NCBI RefSeq assembly: GCF_000714435.1 | Contig: NZ_JJMW01000058.1 | Span: forward strand, 58,609 to 122,608 | DNA length: 64,000 bases | Direction of reading: 5' to 3' | Origin: Exiguobacterium alkaliphilum 12/1 | GTDB lineage: Bacteria; Bacillota; Bacilli; Exiguobacteriales; Exiguobacteriaceae | Part shown: positions 42,165 through 50,962 of the stretch, one piece after another | Numbering within the stretch: the first letter of the stretch is position 1 | Layout of the letters: each line of letters opens with the position of its first letter | The notes under the pieces: model-generated | Told to the model about the DNA's origin: nothing | What the model saw: the letters and a program-made list of their open reading frames with translations, nothing else | The model's database searches: none | Translations under genes and position numbers: made by a program

Positions 42165-43004
42165 ATGGACCAAAAATTAAAATTATGGTTTACGGAGCAC
42201 CAAACAGAAGATTACGGAATCACGTTCCGTGTAAACCACGTTTATGAGAGCGAACAAACGGAGTTTCAACGACTAGAGATGGTCGAAACGGACGAGTTCG
42301 GAACAATGTTGTTGCTTGACGGTATGGTCATGACGACGGATAAGGACGAATTCGTCTATCACGAGATGGTGGCCCACGTCCCACTCTTCACACACCCGAA
42401 TCCGAAGCACGTGCTCGTGGTCGGCGGCGGAGACGGCGGCGTAATCCGTGAGATTATGAAACACCCATCAGTCGAAAAAGCAGTTCTCGTCGACATCGAC
42501 GGGAAAGTCATCGAATATTCGAAGAAATACTTGCCAAACATCGCCGGTGAACTCGATAACCCGCGTGTCGAAGTCATCGTCGGCGACGGTTTCATGCATA
42601 TCGCCAAGTCGGAGAACGAGTATGACGTCATCATGGTCGACTCGACAGAACCAGTCGGCCCAGCGGCGAACTTGTTCACGAAAGGGTTCTACGCCGGCAT
42701 CTCGAAAGCGCTCAAAGAAGACGGTATCTTCGTCGCGCAGACAGACAACCCGTGGTTCACACCAGAACTCATCCAGACGGTCCAACGCGACGTGAAAGAG
42801 ATCTTCCCAATCACGAAGCTGTACACGGCGAACGTACCGACGTACCCGAGCGGCATGTGGACGTTCACGATCGGTTCGAAGCAATACGACCCAGAAGCCG
42901 TATCGGCGGATCGTTTCCACGACATCGAGACGAAGTACTACACGCCGAAGCTTCACAACGCGGCGTTCGTCTTGCCTAAATTCGTGGAGGACTTGACGAA
43001 ATGA
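42165..43004 (+). CDS. speE: Spermidine synthase
   Basis: A 279-residue aminopropyltransferase using decarboxylated AdoMet and putrescine. [20 protein letters not shown] contains the polyamine-site Asp, [16 protein letters not shown] the nucleotide loop, [16 protein letters not shown] the catalytic Asp gatekeeping region, and [15 protein letters not shown] the diamine-binding end. The ATG at 42165 follows AAAGGGG; about 29 upstream codons in frame are leader. It overlaps speB by 4 nt (ATGA), as in the B. subtilis speE-speB operon. Confidence 0.95.
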   Translation: MDQKLKLWFTEHQTEDYGITFRVNHVYESEQTEFQRLEMVETDEFGTMLLLDGMVMTTDKDEFVYHEMVAHVPLFTHPNPKHVLVVGGGDGGVIREIMKHPSVEKAVLVDIDGKVIEYSKKYLPNIAGELDNPRVEVIVGDGFMHIAKSENEYDVIMVDSTEPVGPAANLFTKGFYAGISKALKEDGIFVAQTDNPWFTPELIQTVQRDVKEIFPITKLYTANVPTYPSGMWTFTIGSKQYDPEAVSADRFHDIETKYYTPKLHNAAFVLPKFVEDLTK

Positions 43005-43882
43005 TTAAACGTTTCGATGAAGCCTACTCAGGCAAAGTGTTCATCGCGAGCCTCCCGGAAGTCGCTGACGCGAAGACGGTATTGTACGGCATGCCGATGG
43101 ACTGGACGGTCAGTTTCCGCCCGGGTTCACGTTTCGGCCCGAACCGCATCCGCGAAGTCTCCATCGGGCTTGAAGAGTACAGCCCGTACCTCGACGGCGA
43201 TTTGACAGAAGCGGCGGTCTATGACGCCGGTGACATCCCGCTTCCGTTCGGGAACGCACAAAAGTCACTCGATATGATCGAGTCGTTCGTCAAAAACGTC
43301 ATCGACGCCGGCAAGTTCCCGCTCGGAATGGGCGGCGAGCACCTCGTCACTTGGCCGGTCATCAAAGCGATGCACGATAAGTATGGGGACGATTTCGTCA
43401 TCTTGCACTTCGATGCGCATACGGACCTCCGTGACGAATACGAAGGCGAGCCACTCTCGCACTCGACACCGCTCAAAAAAGCAGCCAACTTGATTGGCCC
43501 ATCGAACTGCTACTCGTTCGGGATTCGTTCTGGGATGAAAGAAGAGTTCGACTGGGTGAAGGAAGTCGGCTACAACATGTTCATGTATGAAGTCATCGAG
43601 CCGCTCAAACGCGTCTTGCCGACGCTCGCCGGGAAGAAAGTGTACGTCACAATCGACATCGACGTCCTCGACCCGTCGGCAGCACCGGGTACAGGCACGC
43701 AAGAAATCGGCGGCATCACGACGAAAGAGTTGCTCGAAGCCGTTCACGCGATTGCGAACGCTGACCTCGACATCATCGGCGCCGACCTCGTCGAAGTGTC
43801 ACCGGCGTACGACCAGTCGGATATGACGGCGATTGCCGCCGCGAAGATTCTTCGCGAGATGATGATCGGGTTCGTGAAGTAA
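43001..43882 (+). CDS. speB: Agmatinase
   Basis: A 293-residue ureohydrolase converting agmatine to putrescine and urea with two Mn2+. The metal site is [23 protein letters not shown] and [36 protein letters not shown] near the end carries the last conserved Glu. Co-translated with speE, giving putrescine to the spermidine synthase. The speA arginine decarboxylase is not in the window. Confidence 0.93.
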   Translation: MIKRFDEAYSGKVFIASLPEVADAKTVLYGMPMDWTVSFRPGSRFGPNRIREVSIGLEEYSPYLDGDLTEAAVYDAGDIPLPFGNAQKSLDMIESFVKNVIDAGKFPLGMGGEHLVTWPVIKAMHDKYGDDFVILHFDAHTDLRDEYEGEPLSHSTPLKKAANLIGPSNCYSFGIRSGMKEEFDWVKEVGYNMFMYEVIEPLKRVLPTLAGKKVYVTIDIDVLDPSAAPGTGTQEIGGITTKELLEAVHAIANADLDIIGADLVEVSPAYDQSDMTAIAAAKILREMMIGFVK

Positions 43883-43884
43883 TC

Positions 43885-44253
43885 ATGCCGAAAAAAGGTC
43901 AGCTGGAGATGGAACTGAGCGCCCGCATCACCCAATGGGAGAAAGAGTATCTCGGACGCGGTTCATTGACGTGTAAGGCAGACCTGCTCCGTGACTTGGC
44001 CATCGTGACGTTACAAGGCGTCTTGACCCCGGCCGAGTACGATCTCGCCACGAAATCGGCGGGGCGCGAGCAATTGAAGAAGTATCGCAACAATCTCGTC
44101 GAGTCGGGTCGTCCGCAACTCGAGACGATTGTGGCAGACGTCCTCGGACGGCGCATCATCTCGCTCCATACGGATATTAGCACGAAGACGGGGGAACGCC
44201 TCATCGTCTTTCGGCTCGATGCCGCGTGGGACAGTGGGATTGACAAGCCGTGA
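43885..44253 (+). CDS. DUF2294 (MpsC-like) protein
   Basis: A 122-residue cytoplasmic protein of the DUF2294 family, annotated in Staphylococcus as MpsC of a membrane-potential/bicarbonate-related system. LTCKADLLRDLAIVTLQGVL and GRRIISLHTDISTKTGERLIVFRLD are the conserved blocks. It starts 2 nt after the speB stop, so it is in the speEB transcript. The next gene, an SbtA-like bicarbonate permease, lies 201 nt further behind a structured leader. The pairing suggests an inorganic-carbon function, by context only. Confidence 0.78.
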   Translation: MPKKGQLEMELSARITQWEKEYLGRGSLTCKADLLRDLAIVTLQGVLTPAEYDLATKSAGREQLKKYRNNLVESGRPQLETIVADVLGRRIISLHTDISTKTGERLIVFRLDAAWDSGIDKP

Positions 44254-44454
44254 CGACGTTTATAAACTAAAAGACAGATACGTGTCAGGATTGGCGGAGC
44301 GAGCCTCGGAGCGCTTCGTCACCGTCTTGACCCGGAGCTGAACGAATCATAACCCGACAGTTGTCGGCTAGACGGAGCGAACGCGTTCGAGCCGTCGGCA
44401 TGCAGCGCACACCGTTTTTTCGGTGTGCGCTTTTTGTCGCCTAGGAGGAGAAAC
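44254..44454 (+). ncRNA. Structured leader upstream of SbtA-like gene (candidate cis-regulatory RNA)
   Basis: A 201-nt gap holding several hairpins. GACA/TGTC at about 44273-44286; CCGAC-AGTT-GTCGG at 44354-44367; GACGG (44371-44375) with CCGTC (44392-44396) enclosing CGAACGCGTTCG; then an intrinsic terminator at 44405-44435, 20 nt before the ATG. The segment GACGGAGCG (44371-44379) can instead pair over 9 bp (one G-T) with CGCTTCGTC (44312-44320), and that same element can also pair with GCGGAGCG (44294-44301). Mutually exclusive pairings plus a terminator are what a transcription-attenuating riboswitch looks like. A short AACCCGACAG recalls part of the ydaO c-di-AMP motif, but the rest of that motif is not evident. 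Confidence 0.5.
44405..44435 (+). terminator. Intrinsic terminator in the SbtA-like gene leader
   Basis: A 10-bp perfect stem GCGCACACCG/CGGTGTGCGC with a T6 loop and TTTTTG after it. It ends the speEB-DUF2294 transcript, or acts as the expression platform of the leader. Confidence 0.85.
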
Positions 44455-45405
44455 ATGGAACTATTGACGTTTTTATTGACGAGTGCCCCGGTATTAATGT
44501 TTGTGACCGGTGTCGTGGCCGCGCTCGGCAAATCGAACTTAAAAATCCCGGAGTCGCTCGGCATCACGCTCAACTTATACTTATTGCTCGCCATCGGAAT
44601 CAAAGGCGGGATGGGGCTCGCCTCGGTCTCGTTTGACGACTTGGCGCTCCCGCTCGCGGTGACGCTCGTCCTCGGGATGGTGCTGCCGCTCGTCGCGTTC
44701 GGGCTCGGCGGCTTATTCAAGTTCAGTTTTCATGAACGGATTGCCATGGCGGCGACGTTTGGTTCGGTCTCGCTCGTGACGTACGTCGCGGCCGCGGCCC
44801 AGCTCGAACGGCTCGGCATTGCGTACGAACCGTTCATGACGACGCTCGTCGTCGTCCTCGAGATCCCTGGTCTCGTCGTCGCGCTGTTGTTATACAATCA
44901 GACGCGCGTTCTCGGCATCACGGCCGCCCCGAGCCAGTCGTTCACCGTCATTCGGGATAGCCTGCTTTCGAAGAGCATCTTGCTCCTCATCGCCGGTCTC
45001 GTCGTCGGACTCGTGACGCCAGACACGTCGGCGCTCACACCGTTCTTTATCGATTTATTCCCGGGGGTGCTTCTCTTATTCTTGCTCAGCCTTGGCGTCA
45101 AGGTCGGGCAACAGTTGAAGACCGTGCCGTCCTATGGAATGAAGTTTTTGGTCATCGGGATGACGTTCCCGCTCATCGGTGCGGCGATCGGCTACGCCGG
45201 TGCGCAATTCGCCGGGTTATCGGACGGCGGGACGATTCTACTCATGACGCTCGCGGCGAGCGGGTCGTATATCGCGGCCCCGGCGATGCTGCAGGCGTCG
45301 GTACCGGAAGCCGAACCGTCGTTTTATTTGACGCTCGCCCTCGCCGTCACGTTCCCGTTCAACTTGCTCGTCGGGATCCCGCTCTTCATCTCAATCGTCA
45401 CATGA
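44455..45405 (+). CDS. Sodium-dependent bicarbonate permease, SbtA family
   Basis: A 316-residue membrane protein with about ten helices in two inverted repeats. GKSNLKIPESLGITLNLYLLLAIGIKGG (near 20-47) and the second-half GVLLLFLLSLGVKVGQQL are the conserved crossover regions of SbtA (DUF897). ASGSYIAAPAMLQASVPEAE near the end is characteristic. Cyanobacterial SbtA imports HCO3- with Na+ and is gated by SbtB, which binds cyclic nucleotides; no SbtB gene lies next to this one. SD TAGGAGGAG. Gene context with the MpsC-like protein supports an inorganic-carbon role. Confidence 0.85.
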   Translation: MELLTFLLTSAPVLMFVTGVVAALGKSNLKIPESLGITLNLYLLLAIGIKGGMGLASVSFDDLALPLAVTLVLGMVLPLVAFGLGGLFKFSFHERIAMAATFGSVSLVTYVAAAAQLERLGIAYEPFMTTLVVVLEIPGLVVALLLYNQTRVLGITAAPSQSFTVIRDSLLSKSILLLIAGLVVGLVTPDTSALTPFFIDLFPGVLLLFLLSLGVKVGQQLKTVPSYGMKFLVIGMTFPLIGAAIGYAGAQFAGLSDGGTILLMTLAASGSYIAAPAMLQASVPEAEPSFYLTLALAVTFPFNLLVGIPLFISIVT

Positions 45406-45406
45406 C

Positions 45407-45439
45407 AAAACGCCGTCTCGGCTCCCGAGACGGCGTTTT
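45407..45439. terminator. Bidirectional intrinsic terminator
   Basis: A 15-bp perfect stem (AAAACGCCGTCTCGG with CCGAGACGGCGTTTT, loop CTC) between the SbtA-like gene and the convergent HNH_repeat gene. Confidence 0.88.
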
Positions 45440-45440
45440 C

Positions 45441-46193
45441 TTATTGCATCACTTTCTGTTCTTCCATGCATCGTAACGCGGCGGTCCAACTGCCGAACAA
45501 GGCGTTGATCGTCGACGTGCTCGGCACGTTTCGACCTTCCGCCCATTTGCGATAATGGAGGATGCTGAAATGGTTCAATTCGTCCTTGGCGAGTCGGAGT
45601 GCGTCGATGACGTCATCTTCATCCCATTTCCGTTTCGGCGGGGCGATGTCGAGGACGAACAAGGCATAACTCCAAGAACCATACTTGCGGGCGATTGTCG
45701 CCACGGTCGGATAGCCTTTCTCTTGCGCCCAGACGGCGTAATGTTGCGACGTGAGCCGTTCGAGTTCGGCCGACGCTTCGATGAGGGCTTGGATGATTCG
45801 CTCTTCATTGTTTCGAGCCGTCGTCGTTTGGAGTTTTGCTTCACGGAGCGCATTCGACCAAGAACCGAAACGGCTGCTAATCAAGGTGAGCGACGGCGCT
45901 TGGGCGATTTTGGCCCATTCACGATACGTCTGGCTCGTGAAGATATCGAGTTCTTCGGCGGCCTCGTTGAGCGCGGTCAAGATGTCTTCATCGGAATAAT
46001 ACCGGTACATCATTTTAATATCGGCGGCCTGGACGGCTTCGCGCCATGAGCCAAACTTGTAAATCACGGTCGATAGGGAAGGGACGTCTTTGCTGCGGGC
46101 CCATAGAGTGTAATGTTTTGTATCGAATTCGTCGAGTTCGTTCGCTGCTTGTTGTAGGCATGAGAGGATCTGTTGCTCTGTCCATCGTTTCAT
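45441..46193 (-). CDS. Four-repeat HNH_repeat (homing-endonuclease-associated repeat) protein 1
   Basis: A 250-residue protein built of four repeats of about 60 residues, with no nuclease domain. Each repeat runs: acidic I-L-x-A-L-x-x-A-x-x-E-L, then a Ser/Thr-x-x-Y-x-x-W-A segment, then P-S-x-x-T-I and F-G-S-W-x-x-A-L. Examples: YTLWARSKDVPSLSTVIYKF, YREWAKIAQAPSLTLISSRF, YAVWAQEKGYPTVATIARKY, YRKWAEGRNVPSTSTINALF. The repeat is thought to be a helix-turn-helix-like DNA-binding unit. AAGGAG lies 10 nt before the ATG at 46193; a longer open frame is rejected. It is divergent from the polysaccharide operon, which contains a paralogue, so a regulatory role is the leading guess. Confidence 0.8.
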   Translation of the reverse strand: MKRWTEQQILSCLQQAANELDEFDTKHYTLWARSKDVPSLSTVIYKFGSWREAVQAADIKMMYRYYSDEDILTALNEAAEELDIFTSQTYREWAKIAQAPSLTLISSRFGSWSNALREAKLQTTTARNNEERIIQALIEASAELERLTSQHYAVWAQEKGYPTVATIARKYGSWSYALFVLDIAPPKRKWDEDDVIDALRLAKDELNHFSILHYRKWAEGRNVPSTSTINALFGSWTAALRCMEEQKVMQ

Positions 46194-46361
46194 CTTGATG
46201 TCTCTCCTTTTTGGAAGCGAAGGTCGCTTCAAAGGTCGTGGTGTGGTTGAACAATGATGGTCCTTTAAGGAAAGCCCAAGCGGTCAAGGGCACGTATACA
46301 ATTGGCAACGTTCAAGAAAGGGAGCCGAAGTCGGCACGGAAGAAAGGCAAACGGTTCGTGT

Positions 46362-46403
46362 TCAGGTCATTGGACGGTGCAGTGACACATTTCGATGAAT
46401 CAT
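46362..46403 (-). CDS. Possible 13-residue upstream peptide before HNH_repeat gene 1
   Basis: A perfect AAAGGAGG four bases before ATG opens a frame of 13 codons (MIHRNVSLHRPMT) ending in TGA, 168 nt upstream of the HNH_repeat gene on the same strand. So strong a ribosome site ahead of so short a frame suggests a leader peptide or a small regulatory peptide. No homology judgement is possible. Confidence 0.3.
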   Translation of the reverse strand: MIHRNVSLHRPMT

Positions 46404-46418
46404 GTAACCTCCTTTGTT

Positions 46419-46443
46419 ATTTACAATTTACACCTAATTTACA
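46419..46443. repeat. Three ATTTACA direct repeats
   Basis: ATTTACA at 46419-46425 and 46426-46432 directly abut, and a third copy lies at 46437-46443. They stand upstream of the AAAGGAGG of the candidate leader peptide, on the side expected for a promoter or activator sites of the minus-strand transcript. Confidence 0.6.
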
Positions 46444-46655
46444 ACCATGTACTTTCCATATTACCCATTTAATCCGGAAATATTCACAAACCAAAAGAAA
46501 TAGTCAACACACATTCATAAAACCGTTTAATGGCTAAATTTCGTTGCTATGAAAAAGCTATGGTTTTCTTTCGGATTGTGAATCGTGAACGGGTACTAAT
46601 GTAGCATCCACCCATACATCGACTCATTTTCGTACTCTGCAAAGGCGGTGACAGA

Positions 46656-48569
46656 ATGACTACACGATTCACGTATTATCCGATGGACCGGAAAAACGCG
46701 ATGCTCATGATGCTTGACGTCATGATTGCGGCGGCGGCCATCTTCCTTACCTTCAAGTTGCTTTTCGCCCACGACACGACGGTCTCGGGTGACACGACGA
46801 AACTGATGACGATTTTAGCGCTGAAAACGGTGGCGCTACTCGCGCTCGGGTGGGCGACACGAGTGTATCGCATCGATTGGCGTTACGGCTCGATGCGGGA
46901 GTTGCAGTTGCTCGCGCTCGTCTTGCTCACGAGCGACCTGCTCGTACTTGGCGCTGCGCTTGTCGTTTTAAAGAGCATCTCGTATCAGGCGTTGTTCGTC
47001 CAAAGCTTGCTCGCCTTCAACGGGATGTTGTTCATCCGGCTCGTGGCTCGAACCCGTTCGTTCTTCCGGTTCCGTCACGCCCAACCGAGCGGGAAAGCGA
47101 CGCTCATCATCGGCGGCGGCGACTCCGGACAAAAAATCACGAAAGAGTTGAAAGAGTATCGGACGAACGTGTTGAACGTTGTCGGGATTTTGGACGACAA
47201 CCCACTCTTACAACGACTCTACATCCACGGAACACCGGTCATCGGCTCAATCGATGCGCTCGAACGGAAAATCGAGGAATACGGAATCGAGGTCGTCGTC
47301 CTCGCCATCCCGTCGCTTCCTTATAGCAAGCGGATCCAATTATTGAAACGAATCGAGAAGACGGGCGTCGAGTCGCATGCCTTGCCGATGCTGTCGGAGC
47401 TCGCGTCGGGGAAAGTATCGATGAACGAGATGCGCGAAGTCGCAATCGAGGATTTGCTCGGACGCGAACCGGTCCAGCTCGATGTGTCTGAGATTTCGCA
47501 AAAACTAAAAGGTGCCACCATCTTCATCTCTGGCGCCGGTGGGTCGATCGGTTCGGAGTTGTGCCGGCAGTTGATCAAGTTCGAACCGGGACGCCTCGTC
47601 TTGTTCGGGCACGGGGAGAATAGCATCTACTCGATTGACCGCGAGCTACGCGGACTCGACACCGAGACGGACATTTATCCGGTCATCGGTGACGTCCAAG
47701 ACCGGAACCGGTTAATCGAAGTGTTCGAGCATTACGAACCTGACATCGTCTACCATGCCGCGGCCCACAAGCACGTCCCGCTCATGGAAGGAAATCCGAA
47801 AGAAGCCGTCAAGAACAACGTCTATGGGACAAAAAACATGGTGGAAGTGGCCCACTTGTTCAATGTCGAGCGGTTCGTCATGATTTCGACCGACAAGGCG
47901 GTCAATCCGACAAACGTCATGGGCGCGACGAAACGAGTCGCCGAGATGGTCGTCCAGCAGCAGGCCCGTCACAGCGAGACGACGTTCTCGGTCGTCCGCT
48001 TCGGCAACGTCCTCGGCAGCCGCGGCTCGGTCGTCCCGTTATTCAAAGAACAAATTGAACGGGGCGGACCGGTCACGGTGACCCATCCGGAGATGACACG
48101 CTACTTCATGACGATCCCCGAGGCGAGCCGGCTCGTCATCCAAGCGAGCGTCCGGGCGAGCGGGGGCGAAGTGTTCGTCCTCGATATGGGACAACCGGTC
48201 AAAATCGTCGACTTGGCGCGGCGCATGATCACACTCAGCGGCTTCACGCTCGACCAAATCCCAATCGAATACAGTGGCATCCGCCCTGGGGAAAAATTGT
48301 ACGAAGAACTGCTTGCGACGAGTGAAAAAACGGACAGCCAAGTATACGACAAAATCTTTGTCGGTTGTACACGGCCGTTCAAGTCGGTCGATCCGATCCT
48401 GTTGACAATCGACCATCTCCTCGACCAACCGAATGCGCTCACCTCCTTCCTCTTGTTCGTTGCTAATAGCGAGATTCCGGAAGAAGTGATGGAAAACATG
48501 TTCACCCCTCAAATCGAACCTGTCCGGATGCGGACGAACGATTCAACTCAAAGGAGGAAGACGTTATGA
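46656..48569 (+). CDS. Polysaccharide nucleotide-sugar dehydratase, EpsC/CapD-like
   Basis: A 637-residue membrane enzyme with four N-terminal helices (about 15-35, 45-65, 75-97, 103-122), a Rossmann domain (ATLIIGGGDSGQKITKEL), and the catalytic SDR domain (GATIFISGAGGSIGSELCRQ; STDKAVNPTNVMGATKRVAE, where the usual Tyr of YxxxK is Met). This is the pattern of UDP-GlcNAc 4,6-dehydratases such as EpsC/PglF. First gene of a nine-gene operon; it overlaps the next gene by 4 nt (ATGA). Confidence 0.9.
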   Translation: MTTRFTYYPMDRKNAMLMMLDVMIAAAAIFLTFKLLFAHDTTVSGDTTKLMTILALKTVALLALGWATRVYRIDWRYGSMRELQLLALVLLTSDLLVLGAALVVLKSISYQALFVQSLLAFNGMLFIRLVARTRSFFRFRHAQPSGKATLIIGGGDSGQKITKELKEYRTNVLNVVGILDDNPLLQRLYIHGTPVIGSIDALERKIEEYGIEVVVLAIPSLPYSKRIQLLKRIEKTGVESHALPMLSELASGKVSMNEMREVAIEDLLGREPVQLDVSEISQKLKGATIFISGAGGSIGSELCRQLIKFEPGRLVLFGHGENSIYSIDRELRGLDTETDIYPVIGDVQDRNRLIEVFEHYEPDIVYHAAAHKHVPLMEGNPKEAVKNNVYGTKNMVEVAHLFNVERFVMISTDKAVNPTNVMGATKRVAEMVVQQQARHSETTFSVVRFGNVLGSRGSVVPLFKEQIERGGPVTVTHPEMTRYFMTIPEASRLVIQASVRASGGEVFVLDMGQPVKIVDLARRMITLSGFTLDQIPIEYSGIRPGEKLYEELLATSEKTDSQVYDKIFVGCTRPFKSVDPILLTIDHLLDQPNALTSFLLFVANSEIPEEVMENMFTPQIEPVRMRTNDSTQRRKTL

Positions 48570-49594
48570 CAAAGACCGTACTCGTCACGGGCGTGGCAGG
48601 ATTTATCGGGTTTCACTTGGCCCGCCGACTATTACGAGAGGGGCATCGGGTCGTCGGGATTGATGAAGTGAACGATTATTACGACCCGAGTTTGAAAGAG
48701 TCCCGACTCCACGTGCTCACGCATCCGAACTTCAAGCTATATCGTGATTCACTCGAGAATAAAATGGCGGTCACGCGGGTGTTTGAGAAGCGGCGGCCCG
48801 ACATCGTCGTCAACTTGGCGGCCCAAGCAGGTGTGCGCTACAGTCTTGAAAATCCGGACGCCTACATCCAATCGAATATCGTCGGATTTTTGAACGTGCT
48901 CGAGGCGTGCCGGCATTATCCGGTCGAACAACTCCTGTACGCATCGTCTAGCTCGGTGTACGGATCGAATCGGAAGATGCCGTTCTCCGAACAGGACCCG
49001 GTCGATCATCCGCTCTCGCTATACGCCGCTTCGAAGAAGGCGAACGAGCTGATGGCGCATACGTACAGTCATTTGTTCGAGATCAAGACGACCGGACTTC
49101 GTTTCTTCAGTGTCTATGGACCGTGGGGGCGCCCAGATATGGCGCTCTATAAGTTCACGGAAGCGATTATGAAAGGTGAACCGATTGACGTCTACAACTA
49201 CGGGCAGATGGCGCGCGACTTCACGTACGTCGACGATGTCATCGAATCGATCGTCCGCTTGATGGACATCCAGCCGCTCGCTGATGAAGAGTTCGACTAC
49301 GTCGCGCCGCTCCCGGACCGAAGCGACGTCCCGTTCCGTGTCTATAACGTCGGCAATCATAGTCCGGTCCAACTGATGGACTTCATTCGCATCATCGAGC
49401 AAAAACTTGGCAAGCGGGCGATTTTAAACGAACTGCCGCTGCAACCGGGCGACGTACCGGAAAGTTTTGCCGATGCCTCGGCGCTGTATGAGTCGGTCGA
49501 CTTTCGACCGCAGACACCGATCGAGCGCGGTGTCCATGAATTTATTGATTGGTATCTCGCCTATCACCATGCGTTAAAGGAGGGGATTGAGTGA
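48566..49594 (+). CDS. NAD-dependent epimerase, UDP-(N-acetyl)hexuronate 4-epimerase type
   Basis: A 342-residue extended SDR. TVLVTGVAGFIGFHLARRLL is the NAD loop, AAQAGVRYSLENPDAYIQSN the signature of UDP-glucuronate 4-epimerases, LYASSSSVYG and YAASKKANELMAH the catalytic Ser and YxxxK. SVYGPWGRPDMALYKFTEAI completes the match. With the TviB/WbpO-like dehydrogenase encoded four genes on, the likely product is a galacto-configured uronate donor. ATGA and TGATG junctions on either side mean tight coupling. Confidence 0.88.
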   Translation: MTKTVLVTGVAGFIGFHLARRLLREGHRVVGIDEVNDYYDPSLKESRLHVLTHPNFKLYRDSLENKMAVTRVFEKRRPDIVVNLAAQAGVRYSLENPDAYIQSNIVGFLNVLEACRHYPVEQLLYASSSSVYGSNRKMPFSEQDPVDHPLSLYAASKKANELMAHTYSHLFEIKTTGLRFFSVYGPWGRPDMALYKFTEAIMKGEPIDVYNYGQMARDFTYVDDVIESIVRLMDIQPLADEEFDYVAPLPDRSDVPFRVYNVGNHSPVQLMDFIRIIEQKLGKRAILNELPLQPGDVPESFADASALYESVDFRPQTPIERGVHEFIDWYLAYHHALKEGIE

Positions 49595-50937
49595 TGCCGT
49601 CCCTACATGACAAAATTTACGCTCGTTCACCGCTCCCGGTCCAAAACTGGCTCATCTCCCTTTACGGATTGAAGTTATACCGGGAACGCTATGGTCCGCA
49701 TTATGATAAAGAGTTAAAGAAACTGCGAAGGCAACGGCTCGTCGACCCGGATGCGGCCCAGCTGAACCGACTCAACCGCTTCCTCCACTTCTGTCAGAGA
49801 CACAATCGTTATTATCGAAACTTGTTCAAGCGCCATGACATCGAGTTGCCGCTCAAGCACCTCGAGGAGCTCCAGCAAATCCCGGTGCTCGAGAAAGAGA
49901 CGCTCCGAACGAATCCCGACATCTTTTCAGATGTTAACGCACCGATTATCGGAAGTACGGGTGGGACAACGGGAACGGCGCTCCAAGTCCGTTTCACCGT
50001 CGAAGACTATCAAGCGCGGATGGCCCACCTCGACTATTTCAAAGAACAGCATGGCTTTACGAAAGGGATGAAGCGGGCGAGCTTCACGGACCGGATGATT
50101 TGTCCCCGTGACCAAGAGGAGCCGATCTATTGGCGCTACAACGCCCCGATGAAACAAATGCTCTACTCGGTCGTCCATTTCCATGAACGGACCATCCCGG
50201 ATTATGTAGACTCGTTGAACACGTATCGACCGGACGCCCTCGACGGTTCACCGTCCGCGATGATTGAAGTCGCCAAGTACTTAAAAGAGACGGACACCCG
50301 GTTGACGTTCAAACCGATCGCCATCTTCCCGACGTCTGAGACGTTGTCGCCGTGGGGACGGGCGTTATTGAGCGAAATCTTTCAAGCCCCGGTTTACGAT
50401 CAATACGCTTCCTCGGAAGGGGCGCCGCTCGTGACGGAGTGCAAACATGGACGGATGCACCTGCATCCGGAGACCGGCATCATCGAGCCCGGCGAGAACG
50501 GTGAGATTTTAGTGACGAGCTTCACGACGCACGGGACGCCGCTCGTTCGTTATCGTATCGGCGATCGCATGACGCTCAGCGATGAGACGTGCCCGTGTGG
50601 TCACTCGGGGACAGTCATCTCTTCCATCGACGGTCGGCAGATGAATTACGTCGAAACACCGGAAGGTTACAAAGTATTCGAAGGTGATTTGACGGCGACG
50701 GTCGCCGTCTTGCCGAACTCTGTCCTCCAAGTCCAAGTGTTGCAACACGAGGTCGATCAAATCGAGATGCTCTACGTCAAAGACGAAGAACGATTTGAAG
50801 ACGAGCATGAGACGATCCTCAAACGAGAGGTCGAGCGACTGTTCACCCCGAACATGCGGATTCGCCTAAAGAACGTGCCAGCCATCAAAAAAGAGCCAAA
50901 CGGAAAAATCCGGGTCGTGAAGCGACTTCACGTCTGA
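49594..50937 (+). CDS. CapK/PaaK-like adenylate-forming enzyme, copy 1
   Basis: A 447-residue member of the phenylacetate-CoA ligase-like (CapK) group of AMP-forming enzymes found in capsule loci. IIGSTGGTTGTALQVRFT is the P-loop-like motif, YDQYASSEGAPLVTEC the adenine/YGxxE region, and VRYRIGDRMTLSDETCPCGH the hinge Asp/Arg-Cys region. It probably activates a carboxylic acid for transfer to a sugar. ATG at 49594 overlaps the previous stop by one base; GTG at 49591 is an alternative. A clear paralogue follows directly, so this is a tandem duplication. Confidence 0.87.
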   Translation: MPSLHDKIYARSPLPVQNWLISLYGLKLYRERYGPHYDKELKKLRRQRLVDPDAAQLNRLNRFLHFCQRHNRYYRNLFKRHDIELPLKHLEELQQIPVLEKETLRTNPDIFSDVNAPIIGSTGGTTGTALQVRFTVEDYQARMAHLDYFKEQHGFTKGMKRASFTDRMICPRDQEEPIYWRYNAPMKQMLYSVVHFHERTIPDYVDSLNTYRPDALDGSPSAMIEVAKYLKETDTRLTFKPIAIFPTSETLSPWGRALLSEIFQAPVYDQYASSEGAPLVTECKHGRMHLHPETGIIEPGENGEILVTSFTTHGTPLVRYRIGDRMTLSDETCPCGHSGTVISSIDGRQMNYVETPEGYKVFEGDLTATVAVLPNSVLQVQVLQHEVDQIEMLYVKDEERFEDEHETILKREVERLFTPNMRIRLKNVPAIKKEPNGKIRVVKRLHV

Positions 50938-50962
50938 CCTATACAAAAAGGGGAGTTCAAGA

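Larger units (their letters stand above)
46194..46655. other. Long regulatory region upstream of polysaccharide operon
   Basis: 462 bases without a convincing long gene. The left part is the leader of HNH_repeat gene 1, with a candidate 13-codon upstream ORF (46362-46403, minus). The centre holds three ATTTACA repeats and is clearly AT-richer than the surroundings (46410-46560). The right part leads to the first polysaccharide gene, whose GGCGGTGAC lies before the ATG. A 108-codon frame on the plus strand (46211-46537) lacks a ribosome site and a plausible protein composition. Confidence 0.6.

Noticed and set aside
44254..44454. ydaO-type c-di-AMP riboswitch
   Set aside because: Only a short AACCCGACAG segment is reminiscent. 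The expected GCGGGGGA-type and CUAACCUCG-type blocks are not evident, so the class was not assigned.
46211..46537. 108-codon plus-strand frame in the region upstream of the polysaccharide operon
   Set aside because: No ribosome site before the start, low-complexity and mixed composition, and it runs across the AT-rich control region and the leader of the divergent gene.
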